Shown: positions 34,922-43,561 of the stretch, piece by piece
How the letters are laid out: each line of letters opens with the position of its first letter
Position numbering within the stretch: the stretch's first letter is position 1
From: Bradyrhizobium elkanii WSM2783
Lineage (GTDB): Bacteria > Pseudomonadota > Alphaproteobacteria > Rhizobiales > Xanthobacteraceae
Assembly (NCBI RefSeq): GCF_000472865.1
Contig: NZ_AXAP01000050.1
Location: 1 to 60,752, forward strand
Reading direction: 5' to 3'
DNA length: 60,752 nucleotides
Program-made: the position numbers and the translations under genes
The notes under the pieces: model-generated
Told to the model about the DNA's origin: nothing
Database searches by the model: none
What the model saw: the letters and a program-made list of their open reading frames with translations, nothing else

Positions 34922-36200
34922 ATGACCAACGCAGCAATCGTGCCCAAACATATCGCTGAGGCACTCGTATCGCCCGGGGCTCACGCCGAGCGTGATGTAC
35001 TGTTTTCAAGCCTGCGCTGGCTTCGGGTCAATAACCCGGTCGCTCTCGTCGAGGCTGAGGGTTACGATCCGTTCTGGCTCTTGACCCGACATCGGGACGT
35101 GTACGAAGTGAGCCGGCAAAACAGCCGGTTCCACAAATGCCGACCGCCCGGTCACTTTGGTGGACCGAGAGCGCGAAGCGGCGATGCGGGCTAAGACGGG
35201 CAAGCCGCATTTCATCCGCCTTCTAATTAATATGGACGAGCCCGATCATCTGAAGTTTCGCCGAGTGATCCAGGGCTGGTTCACCACTCCCAAGCTCAAA
35301 GCGTTCGAAGCGGACGTCCGGGCCATCGCCAAGGCCTCCGTTGATCACATGGCTTCGCTCGGCGGAGAGTGCGATTTCGTCCGCGATGTCGGCCTGACCT
35401 ATCCTCTGCGCGTGCTGACGAAGCTCATCGGTATTCCGCCCGAGGACGAGCTCCTGATGCTGAGACTGACGCAGGAATTGTTCGGCCGCCAGGACGAGGA
35501 CCTTCGCCGCAAAAGCGGGCTGACGCACCGAAATGAGTCCAACGATCTGGCGGAGGTGTACGCCGAGATCGAGGCGTATTTTGCGCGGCTAACTGATGCG
35601 CGCCGTCGCCGAGCCAGCGATGATCTGGCAAGCGCCATCGCCAATGCTCGGATTGATGGCGCGCCGATCCCGCATTTCGAGGCGTTCTGCCTTTACCTTA
35701 TTGTCATGACGGCCGGACACGACACTACATCCTCGTGCACCTCCGGCGCTATCTGGGGCCTCTGCGAGAGTCCGGGTGAGCTGCGCAAGCTCAAAGAGAA
35801 GCCGGAACTGACCGAGACGCTTGTCGACGAGGCGATCCGCTGGACGAATCCGGTCAGCCATTTCATGCGATCGGCGAACGAGGATGTCGAGCTGGGAGGT
35901 CGGTCTATTCGCAAGAGCGATTGGCTGATGCTGTCCTATTTTTCGGCCAACAACGATGAGACCGTGTTTGACGAACCCGAGCGGTTTCGGGTCGATCGTA
36001 ACGCGTCCCGCCATATCGCATTCGGTACGGGCGCCCATGCTTGTATCGGCCAACATCTCGCGCGGCTGGAGATGCGCATTCTGTTCGAGGATTTGATTCC
36101 ACGCCTCGACGCTCTCGAGCTGGCGGGCAAACCGAAACGCTCTGCTTCCTCGTTCGTCGGGGGGCCCAAGCCGGTTCCGCTGCGCTTCGTCTTGCGATAG
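34922..36200 (+). pseudogene. Cytochrome P450, one frameshift near 35140
   Basis: GGGAGG leads to the ATG at 34922 (MTNAAIVPKHIAEAL). The first 75 residues end at DVYEVSRQNSRFHK; one base over, ADRPVTLVDREREA continues without loss. The rest is a complete soluble bacterial P450: MDEPDHLKFR, the I-helix AGHDTTSS, ExxR in DEAIRW, and the heme loop FGTGAHACIGQHLARLE with its Cys thiolate. It resembles the CYP111/CYP226-like monooxygenases acting on terpenoids or related compounds. No ferredoxin or reductase partner is next to it. An IS110 element sits 120 bases downstream. Confidence 0.85.
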
Positions 36201-36397
36201 GAAGTGCCAGTTGCGACGGGAAGAGCTGCACGACGCGCGGGGGGCATCGATCGCAACCGAAGCCGCGGTATGACACTAGATGCCGTAATGGGCCCTGCTC
36301 CGAGCAAGGGGTGATGATGGTGGCTGTCCCCCGATAGATGATGAAACGGGGTCACGACGTTGAGTCGGCCCCGAGCATCCAGAGACGGAGGACAGCC

Positions 36398-37432
36398 GTG
36401 GAGAACTATGCCGGAATCGATGTGTCATTGGAACTGTCGAGCGTATGCGTTGTGGATGCCCAGGGTAAAATCCTGAAGGAGGCGAAGGTCGCGAGCGAAC
36501 CTGACGCCTTAGTTGAATTTTTCGAGACGCTTGGCTTTGCAGTGAAACGGATCGGTCTGGAGGCTGGGCCGCTTTCGCAATGGCTGCACGCAGGACTGAA
36601 AGCAGCAGGATTGGAAACGGTTCTGCTGGAAACGCGGCATGTAAAGGCCGCACTATCTGCGATGACGGTCAAGACGGATCGCAAGGATGCGCGCGGGATC
36701 GCCCAGTTGATCCGGATGGGATGGTTCCGGCCGGTACACGCAAAATCGGTCGATGCGCAGGAGATCCGGGCACTCCTGATCGCGCGCAAACAGCTTCTTG
36801 GGCGACTGATCGATGTGGAATTGAGTATCCGCGGGATATTGCGTGGTTTTGGGCTGAAGGTTGGCCCGGTCACGCGGAAGAATTTCGAGGCGCGGATCCG
36901 AGAGTTGGTTGCGGGTCAATCGACATTGGAGCGCATTGCTAGGGCAATGCTCTCGGCACGATCGGCTTTAAAGGCAGAGTACGGAAGGCTACACAAGGCT
37001 GTGCTGGCAACTGTGCGTGACGATGCGATCTGTCGCCGGCTGATGACAGTGCCAGGCGTCGGTCCCCTGGTAGCTATGACCTACAAATCGGCGATTGATG
37101 ACCCCCATCGCATCGCAAAATCGAAGGCGGCAGGCGCGCTGTTTGGGCTCACGCCAAAGAAATACCAGTCGGGAGAAAAGGACGTCACGGGCGGAATCAC
37201 GCTGGCCGGAGACGATTTAGTACGCACGGTCTTGTATGAGGCTGCCAACGTTCTGCTATCGCGCATCACGCGGTTCTCAAAACTCAAGCGTTGGGGGATG
37301 GACGTCGCCAAGCGGCGAGGCTCGAAGCGCGCAAAAGTGGCTCTGGCACGTAAGCTCGCAGTGATTCTACATCGGATCTGGGTCGACGGCACAACTTATC
37401 GATGGGCAGAAGCGGGGCCGATCGCAACATAG
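36398..37432 (+). CDS. IS110-family transposase (DEDD)
   Basis: I use the GTG at 36398 behind GACGGAGGACAGCC, because the protein then opens with MENYAGIDVSLELSSVCVVD, the RuvC-like first Asp. Other DEDD residues are in GLEAGPLSQ and KTDRKDARGIA. The C-terminal half has MTVPGVGPLVAMTYKSAID, FGLTPKKYQSGE and ARKLAVILHRIW with the Ser-containing transposase_20 region. Length 344 is normal, so it may be active. These enzymes recombine through a structured guide (bridge/seek) RNA from the element's own ends. A related but distinct copy lies at 43562-44587. Confidence 0.9.
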   Translation: MENYAGIDVSLELSSVCVVDAQGKILKEAKVASEPDALVEFFETLGFAVKRIGLEAGPLSQWLHAGLKAAGLETVLLETRHVKAALSAMTVKTDRKDARGIAQLIRMGWFRPVHAKSVDAQEIRALLIARKQLLGRLIDVELSIRGILRGFGLKVGPVTRKNFEARIRELVAGQSTLERIARAMLSARSALKAEYGRLHKAVLATVRDDAICRRLMTVPGVGPLVAMTYKSAIDDPHRIAKSKAAGALFGLTPKKYQSGEKDVTGGITLAGDDLVRTVLYEAANVLLSRITRFSKLKRWGMDVAKRRGSKRAKVALARKLAVILHRIWVDGTTYRWAEAGPIAT

Positions 37433-37461
37433 AACACGTCGAGGAGATTAAGAACGCAACC

Positions 37462-37504
37462 GGGCTGAACTGAAGCCCAGTGCCCGAAGTCCCGTCGCCG
37501 GGAC
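37462..37504 (+). other. Paired hairpins downstream of the IS110 transposase
   Basis: GGGCT-N7-AGCCC (37462-37478) and GTCCCG-TCGC-CGGGAC (37489-37504). The second IS110 has two hairpins at the corresponding place, the latter again GTCCC-loop-GGGAC. This could be part of a guide RNA; it has no T-run. Confidence 0.4.
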
Positions 37505-38145
37505 GGTGGATCCGGTGAAGCCGTTACACGCCCAGTGGCCGTCGTCTGACGAACCACGCGTATCTAGATAGGCTCACCGCTCCCTCTGACAGCATGATGT
37601 GGCGGCCAGGCGTTGACCACGGACAGAAGCATGAGTTCGGCGGCGTGACGTTCACTCGGGAGGCTTGACATCATCGGGCCCATTACAGAAGGGCGTGTAA
37701 AGGCGGGGGCGCTGAGCGGACCGCCCCCGGGCGTCAATCATGGAGATCGAGGGAAGGCGCGGGGCGTCGCTTCCTCTCGGCTGATCACTTGAGGCCGAGG
37801 GGGGCGGAATTGATGCCGCACCGCGGGATGAGTTCGCACCTGTGCGGCGTCTGGTGAAACGGCCCCAACTCGTCGAACTGCGAGCGGCCTTTCCGCAAAA
37901 CGTAGGCAGATGACCGGTGAGGTTGATGGCGGTTATTGCTCCACAGCCGCGTTTAGGCGCGCCAGTGCAAGCAGATTCATTCTTGCAAGAGCAACTGTCC
38001 TCATGATGATTGTCAATCCTGGCGCCGTTCGTCTGGCACGAACGGCTGGAATGCTCGATAGCTGCCTCGCTCCTTTGGGATGTCGCGTGGTACGGCTGGG
38101 CTGCCATATCCGGATTTGATCCATGAGCGGCCGGGCTCCTGGGGA
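37505..38145. other. No supported gene; one GC hairpin
   Basis: No ORF with a motif. CGGGGGCG-N10-CGCCCCCG (37704-37729) is a perfect 8-bp hairpin without a T-run. Confidence 0.4.
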
Positions 38146-38283
38146 GTGCCCTCGATCGGCAAGGCCGGTCTCGACGATCAATCCGCTTGGGACAAGACCG
38201 AGCAAGCGATCTTCACCTCGTTCTTCATCGGAGCGTTAACGGCTGTTGCTGCGGTCGCCGCAATCAAGGCGATCAAAAAATGA
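38146..38283 (+). CDS. Small single-pass membrane protein
   Basis: The frame is open from 38080, but a GTG at 38146 gives a natural 45-residue protein: a polar N-terminus ending DDQSAWDKTEQ, one membrane helix (AIFTSFFIGALTAVAAVAAI) and a basic KAIKK end. Its TGA overlaps the ATG of the next gene (ATGA), a sign of translational coupling. The start is uncertain. Together with the next gene it has the look of a small phage-type lysis or membrane pair, but no lysozyme or phage gene is nearby. Confidence 0.45.
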   Translation: MPSIGKAGLDDQSAWDKTEQAIFTSFFIGALTAVAAVAAIKAIKK

Positions 38284-38491
38284 CCAATGATGCCCGCGAC
38301 CGCGTAACGCACGTGGAGACGAAGGTCGAGCACGTCACCGAACAACTCGCCGACATACAGAAGAAGGTCAACGAAATGCATGATCTTCTGATGCAGACCA
38401 GGGGATGCGCTGGTTGATCGTCGGCATGGCTGCGGTGGCAGGCTGCCTCGCTTCCTTCGCGCCGAAATATCTGCCGTTCGTCAATAAATAG
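38280..38491 (+). pseudogene. Coiled-coil plus membrane-anchor protein, one frameshift
   Basis: The ATG at 38280 overlaps the previous stop by four bases. The first 40 residues are a heptad coiled coil (RVTHVETKVEHVTEQLADIQ, KKVNEMHDLLMQ). The frame stops at 38417, but one base over MRWLIVGMAAVAGCLASFAP and KYLPFVNK add a membrane helix and end at TAG 38491. The layout (coiled coil, then C-terminal membrane anchor) resembles XhlA-type small surface proteins. The match is architectural only. Confidence 0.45.
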
Positions 38492-38807
38492 AAGTTCGCC
38501 ATTCCATGACGTCAAAAGTGCGCCTCAGCATCGAGACGAGCAGAAATTTCTTGTCGGCTTTGCTGCAAGGACGGCAGTCGAGTGGCCGTCCACCGCAGCG
38601 CCATTCTCCGCCCATCGAGACTAAAGGGAGGTTCACGCTGGAGGCGATCACGATCGTAACAGATCGCAAACCTGACATTTGTGAATGAAACGGTGTCACG
38701 TTTCCGAGGCCGAACAGTCCAGGGCTCTGGAAACATGTGGCCGGAGGAACCAGTTTTCAGCAGCAAACAGGTGTATCCAAGGAGACTCGAAAAGAAATGG
38801 GGGGCCG
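38492..38807. other. No supported gene
   Basis: Leader of the AraC gene; no motif-bearing ORF, no clear promoter. Confidence 0.35.
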
Positions 38808-39752
38808 ATGACGCTCGCAAGCGCAGAGTTTCTCAACTCACCTGAATTGGATATCGATGCTTGGAGAGAAGCGCTTCTGCAGCAGTGGGGGCGCTATACA
38901 CCAGTGGCGAGGGAGTTCGGCCCCTTCACTGGGCGAGCACGTGCTCGAAAGCCATTCGGGTTCGTCGGCGTGGATCTAAGCTGCAACAATGCCGACCGCG
39001 TCGTGCGGACGCAGCGCGACACTCGCTTGGATGGGGCGGATTATTACTTCGCCCTGTTCCAGATAGCTGGCGCATCAACCATCGTGCAGAACGACCATGA
39101 GGCGCAACTCGTCGTGGGCGATGTTGCACTGGTAGATTCGTCTCGGCCAGGGGCATACATCGCCGAGAGCGGCTATACGCAATGGTTTTCGTTGCAGCTG
39201 CCCCGGCGTTCACTGGTCTCTCATCTCGGCTTCAACCCCGAGGGCGCTCTTATCGGAAGGGACAGAGCGGTTATCGGGCGTGCTTTGTTCGACCTTGTAC
39301 GAAATGCCGATAGGGCCGACACCTCAACATTCCACTCGTCACATTTGCAATTAGCAATCTACGATCTCGTCGGTGCATTGCTTGCTCCATCCGGACCTGC
39401 AGAACTGTCTCTTCATGCCGACAAGTTGTTCAAGCGCGTCTGCGATCTCATAAGGGATGGCTACATCAATCCGGACTTCGGTCCTCGCGAGGTGGCTACC
39501 GGCGCGGGTATCTCGCTGCGTTATCTACAGAAGCTCTTCGCAGCCCGTAATTCGACCTGTAGCGAATTCATTTATTCGCTTCGATTGGACCACGCCGCGC
39601 GGCTTCTTCATCGCCGAAAATTGATGAGGACAGAGCAACCCATCAGCGAGATTGCTTACGTTTCCGGGTTTCGTGACTACACAAATTTCGCTCGAAAATT
39701 TCGGCTCCGGTTCGGTCACTCTCCATCTTCTCATAAGCGTGATCTCGCTTAG
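38808..39752 (+). CDS. AraC/XylS-family transcriptional regulator, 314 aa
   Basis: I start at the ATG at 38808 (MTLASAEFLNSPELDIDAW), as the upstream extension is unlike the family. Residues 1-190 form the AraC-binding-like cupin domain (YYFALFQIAGASTIVQNDHE, GDVALVDSSRPG), and residues about 210-310 the double HTH (REVATGAGISLRYLQKLFAA, ISEIAYVSGFRDYTNFARKF, ending FGHSPSSHKRDL). This type controls catabolic operons for aromatic or other small carbon compounds. No clear target gene adjoins it; downstream lies a chimeric fragment and a GNAT gene. Intact. Confidence 0.88.
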   Translation: MTLASAEFLNSPELDIDAWREALLQQWGRYTPVAREFGPFTGRARARKPFGFVGVDLSCNNADRVVRTQRDTRLDGADYYFALFQIAGASTIVQNDHEAQLVVGDVALVDSSRPGAYIAESGYTQWFSLQLPRRSLVSHLGFNPEGALIGRDRAVIGRALFDLVRNADRADTSTFHSSHLQLAIYDLVGALLAPSGPAELSLHADKLFKRVCDLIRDGYINPDFGPREVATGAGISLRYLQKLFAARNSTCSEFIYSLRLDHAARLLHRRKLMRTEQPISEIAYVSGFRDYTNFARKFRLRFGHSPSSHKRDLA

Positions 39753-39863
39753 CTCAGGGCGCTTCCGTACTGCTGAACGTTCGTCGTTCGCTCAGGACAT
39801 CCCACCTCGCGCGACGTAAGTTGCGCGTCAGCGTGGGAATGCCGCTCTAAAAGGAAAGCCATA

Positions 39864-40178
39864 GTGAATACCACCTCTGCGCAAGCGATTATCGCCGATA
39901 AGGATGCAATTGAGTATGCCATCGCCATGCTCTCTTTGGCCTTTGACACTGATCCCATTGCCGCCAGTGCTTCGGAACGTCCGCTGAGACAAGGCTGGAG
40001 GATGACAATGAAAGTTCTCATTGCTTGCACTCCTGCGACCGGCCATCTCAATCCACTGCTTGCGGTCGTTCGTGGCCTTATCGACGAGTGGCACGAGGTT
40101 ACATTCCTGACCGGCTCGGCCATCATAGCGATGTTACAGAGTAAGGTGAAATCGTCTGTCGAGCGCAGTGCTCAGTGA
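39864..40178 (+). pseudogene. Chimeric fragment: GNAT-like start joined to a glycosyltransferase start
   Basis: In one frame, residues 1-34 (AIEYAIAMLSLAFDTDP) look like the beginning of a GNAT acetyltransferase, followed after a short linker by MKVLIACTPATGHLNPLLAV and HEVTFLTGSAI, the first 40 residues of a glycosyltransferase closely related to the gene at 25509-26852. The ORF then ends. Both source genes are truncated, so it is most likely the by-product of a deletion. Confidence 0.6.
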
Positions 40179-40283
40179 CATCAAGAGGAGGAAACAGAGT
40201 GCCTCCTAGCTCAAATCTTTCTGTAGCTCGGACATCGGGCTGCTGGCACTTACCGATCATTCCATCTAATTCGGAGAACAACC

Positions 40284-41138
40284 ATGAGTCTACTGCGCGA
40301 AGCCGAGCCAACTGACGCAAAGATGTGCGGTACCGTCTGCTTTGATGCATTCAAGGCAATTCACGGTCAACACAACTTGCCACCAGATTTTCCTAGCGCC
40401 GACATGCTGGTTGAGCTTCTCGCTGGATTGATTTCTCATCGTGGTGTCTATTCTGTGGTAGCAGAGCAGGACGGCGTGATCTTAGGCAGTAACTTTCTTG
40501 ATAGCCGAAACTGGGTAGCGGGAGTCGGCCCCATCACCGTTGATCCAACTGTCCAAAGCGGCTCCATTGGACGTCGGTTAATGCTTGACGTACTACGGCA
40601 GGCCAGTGACAGAGGAAAGGTAGGCGTCCGGCTTCTGGTGGCTGCATTCCACAATCGCGCCTTCTGCCTGGGCTCGAAGCTTGGCTTTCAATGTCGGGAG
40701 CCAATCATAAAACTAGGCGGGGATTGCCTAAATGTCGAAGTTCCAGGCTATATAGTGCGGCCAGCAAGTGTTGAGGATATCTACGCTTGCCACGCGCTTT
40801 GCGTACGAGCTCACGGATACGATCGTAGCCCCGAACTGAGTGACGCCATCGCACTGGGTACCGCACGAGTCGTCGAACACCGTCGCCGTTTGGTGGCCTA
40901 CGCAAGCGACGTCGGCGTCTTTGGCCACACTGTCGCTGAGAATAACGACGGATTGCAAGCTTTAGTGGGCTCAGCAGAGCGATTTTCAGGAGCTGGCTTC
41001 TTATTGCCAGCTCGCAACCATGAAATGCTGTTTTGGTGTCTGGCGCGCGGCCTACGGGTACTTTACCAAATGAATTTGATGACTATTGGTTCGTATATTG
41101 AACCAACCGGCTCCTACCTTCCGTCGGCTTGGTATTGA
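40284..41138 (+). CDS. GNAT-family N-acetyltransferase, 284 aa
   Basis: CGGAG lies before the ATG. Residues 1-140 are a GNAT fold: SVVAEQDGVILGSNFLD and VGPITVDPTVQSGSIGRRLM, where the Q-x-x-G-x-(G/A) acetyl-CoA loop is present as QSGSIG, then LLVAAFHNRAFCLGSKLGF. The second half (residues 150-284) reads as a further GNAT-like or partner domain (GYIVRPASVEDIYACHALCV). It would acetylate an unknown amine using acetyl-CoA. Intact and alone. Confidence 0.8.
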   Translation: MSLLREAEPTDAKMCGTVCFDAFKAIHGQHNLPPDFPSADMLVELLAGLISHRGVYSVVAEQDGVILGSNFLDSRNWVAGVGPITVDPTVQSGSIGRRLMLDVLRQASDRGKVGVRLLVAAFHNRAFCLGSKLGFQCREPIIKLGGDCLNVEVPGYIVRPASVEDIYACHALCVRAHGYDRSPELSDAIALGTARVVEHRRRLVAYASDVGVFGHTVAENNDGLQALVGSAERFSGAGFLLPARNHEMLFWCLARGLRVLYQMNLMTIGSYIEPTGSYLPSAWY

Positions 41139-41374
41139 AACGCTTCAATCGAGTAGATTGTTGAGAAGACATTCCACGTCTATCCCGATGTCTGCAATCC
41201 TAACTCACGTTCAGGCATTGAGCCTTCTACCGGCTGATGAGCGGAGCAGTCGCCAGCGCAGCTAAGGCTGCAACCATAGCAGAAACGATCGTCATCATGA
41301 GCAGATCTGCAAGCAACAAAGCAAGTTCGACAACAAAGTCCCCCAGTTAGCGAATTCGGATGAGACGACGCGTC

Positions 41375-41480
41375 GCCCGATGACGGTTCTTGGTGTCGGC
41401 GTCGTGGCCGCCTTGACGTTCTGCCATACGATCGATGACCCATCGCGCTTCCGATCAGCATCGACGCCCGCTTTGAGCGC
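41375..41480 (+). pseudogene. IS110-family transposase fragment
   Basis: MTVLGVGVVAALTFCHTIDD followed by PSRFRSAST is the conserved C-terminal segment of IS110-family transposases. Only this stub is present. Confidence 0.6.
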
Positions 41481-41629
41481 CATCCCGGTTTACTACGAAA
41501 TTCGTGCTTGGGAAGAATCCAGCAAAATATGCCGAGTTGCGTCAATTCCTCGAAAGCAGAGCCGGCCGCTGATCGCTAATTCAACAGGCAACGGCGGCGG
41601 CGATCTGGGCTGCCCGGAGCTCATCATCC

Positions 41630-42835
41630 ATGTCTAGTCGTATCGAAGATTATTCACTCATTGGAGACTGTGAGACGGCTGCGCTCGGCTCTAAGGAAGG
41701 TTCGATCGACTGGCTCTGCTGGCCTCGCTTCGATTCAGGAGCATGTTTTGCGGCGCTGCTTGGCGGGGCGCACAATGGTCGCTGGCGAATCGCACCCGTC
41801 GTCAACTCTGCAGCGGGTACCGAAATGCGGGTCACGCGCCGGTATCGGAAGCACACGTTGATCGTGGAGACGGAATTCGCCAATGCGGACGGCGCCGTCG
41901 TCCTGATCGACTTCATGCCGCTTCGTGGAGTCCTGGCCGTAATCACATGTCGTGCGTCTGGTCGCGGGGAAGCGCGGCACTCTGGCGATGCACATGGAAT
42001 TGATCCTGCGGTTCGGCTATGGCGGGTGGGTGCCTTGGGTTTCTCGTCGAGAGAACGGCGACCTTCTCGCGATCGCCGGGCCGGACACGGTGCTTCTGCG
42101 CACGCCAAGCGAGCTTAGGAGCGAGGGGTTCTCCACCGTCAGTGACTTCGTCTTGTCGGCCGGGGAACGAATGCCGTTCGTTCTGACCTATTGCCCGTCT
42201 CGTTTGCCCATTCCCGAACCTGTAGACCCTGAGAACGCGCTGCGTGCTACGGAGGATTATTGGCGTTCCTGGGTGAGCGCGGGAACCGGAATGAGTACGG
42301 TCAAGCACGGCGACATGGTCACGCGTTCGTTGATTACGCTGAAGGCTCTGACCTATGCGCCTCATGGCGGCATCGTCGCGGCGCCCACCACCTCGCTGCC
42401 CGAACAACTGGGCGGTCCGCGCAATTGGGACTATCGCTTCTGCTGGTTGCGCGATGCCACGCTGACGCTCCTCGCGCTGATGAACGCCGGATACGACGAC
42501 GAGGCGCGTGCCTGGCGCGATTGGCTACTCCGAGCCGCCGCGGGAAGCCTCGAGCAGATCCCGATCATGTACGGAATCACGGGCAAGCGATGGCTGGTCG
42601 AGCATGAGGTGCCATGGCTCGGCGGCTATGAGAACTCGAAGCCGGTGCGCGTCGGCAACGCGGCCGCCGACCAGCTGCAGCTCGATGTGTTCGGCGAAGT
42701 CATGGATGTATTGCATCAGGCGCGGTGCGTCGGCTTGCAATATCTGACAGCGGCATGGGACTTCCAGTGCGCCCTCCTTGCACACCTCGAAACCGTATGG
42801 CGCAGCGCAGACGAAGGAATTTGGGAAGTACGAGG
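41630..42835 (+). pseudogene. Glycoside hydrolase family 15 (trehalase/glucoamylase-like), frameshifted and 3'-truncated
   Basis: The start MSSRIEDYSLIGDCETAALG and SKEGSIDWLCWPRFDSGACF is typical of bacterial GH15 proteins of about 600 residues. After VLIDFMPLRG (near 41940) the frame shifts; MELILRFGYGGWVPWV, LTYAPHGGIVAAPTTSLPEQ, GGPRNWDYRFCWLRDATLTL and DVFGEVMDVLHQA continue. The gene ends abruptly after DEGIWEVRGG near 42835, inside the catalytic barrel, and runs into an MFS transporter piece. The second catalytic Glu region is therefore missing. The enzyme would hydrolyse alpha-glucosides such as trehalose. Confidence 0.8.
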
Positions 42836-43145
42836 AGGCCGCCGCATCCTATGTCTTCTTGGGCTGGCTCAGCGACCATATCGGCCGCAAGCCGGCCTTA
42901 TACATTTCCGGCGTGCTCATTGTACTGCTGACGCCGGTGACCATGGCGTTGATTGGCGGCGGGTCCGTACAAGGATGGCTCAATCTGACGCTCGTGGCCG
43001 CCGCCACACAGATGCTGTTTGTCGGTCCCCTAGGCGTGGCACGAGCCTACATCAACGAGCGTTTCGCGACGTCGGTTCGCTCGTCCGGGTGGGGCGTTGC
43101 CTACAGTGCCGCTGTGATTATCCCTTCATTTTTTCCTTACTACAT
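42836..43145 (+). pseudogene. MFS transporter fragment fused behind GH15
   Basis: In the frame one over from GH15: FLGWLSDHIGRKPALYISG (the MFS loop G-x-x-x-D-x-x-G-R-K), LIVLLTPVTMALIGG and LVAAATQMLFVGPLGVARAY plus SSGWGVAYSAAVIIPSFFPY. This is the middle to late part of a metabolite:H+ symporter-type permease. Both its N-terminal half and end are missing. Confidence 0.75.
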
Positions 43146-43186
43146 GAACCGCACCGTATGCCCCAATGTCTATAGCTCACGGGACC

Positions 43187-43370
43187 AACGGTGCGATGAG
43201 GCGCAAGCCTTGATCCCCACCAAGCACGGCCGTAGCTTCTGGAAAAAAGGTCAGGACGTGGCGGCGCCTCAACTGACGGCGTACGACCACTTGGCCCGCT
43301 GCATCAACGCCGTGTACTTGGAAGACCGAAACTTCGCAATATCCAGACCGATCGTCGAAATTGACTGCAT
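43187..43370 (-). pseudogene. IS110 (IS1111-type) transposase N-terminal remnant, frameshifted
   Basis: From 43370 minus: MQSISTIGLDIAK, then two bases over VFQVHGVDAAGQVVVRRQLR and RRHVLTFF, then QKLRPCLVGIKACASSH in a third frame. This is the typical start of IS1111-type IS110 transposases. The scraps at 30.4 and 41.4 kb may come from the same kind of element. Confidence 0.7.
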
Positions 43371-43561
43371 AGGCTGCTCCTCCGAATCGTGGGAGCCTCA
43401 AACGGCGCCCACTCCTTGGCACTCTCGTGCCGGGGGAGGAGCCGTCCACATGGGGTAATCGCGGGAGCGAGTCGCCCCTGAATCAATGGCTGTTCCCCGA
43501 TAGGATGGAAATACGGGCTCACGACTGGACGCCGGGCCCAAGCATCGAATGGAGAACAGCC

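Larger units (their letters stand above)
36321..37505 (+). mobile_element. IS110-family insertion sequence, copy 1
   Basis: The left part begins TGGCTGTCCCCCGATAG, shared with the copy at 43487, then about 60 bases to the transposase start. After the transposase come two hairpins, also seen in the other copy. IS110 elements lack inverted terminal repeats, so exact ends cannot be set from one sequence. Confidence 0.7.

Noticed and set aside
23785..36200. Rhizobial gibberellin (CYP112/114/117) operon
   Set aside because: The two P450 genes are far apart, of other types, and no ferredoxin, GGPP synthase or ent-kaurene synthase genes are present.
41650..42108. 152-codon minus-strand frame
   Set aside because: Shadow of the GH15 gene.
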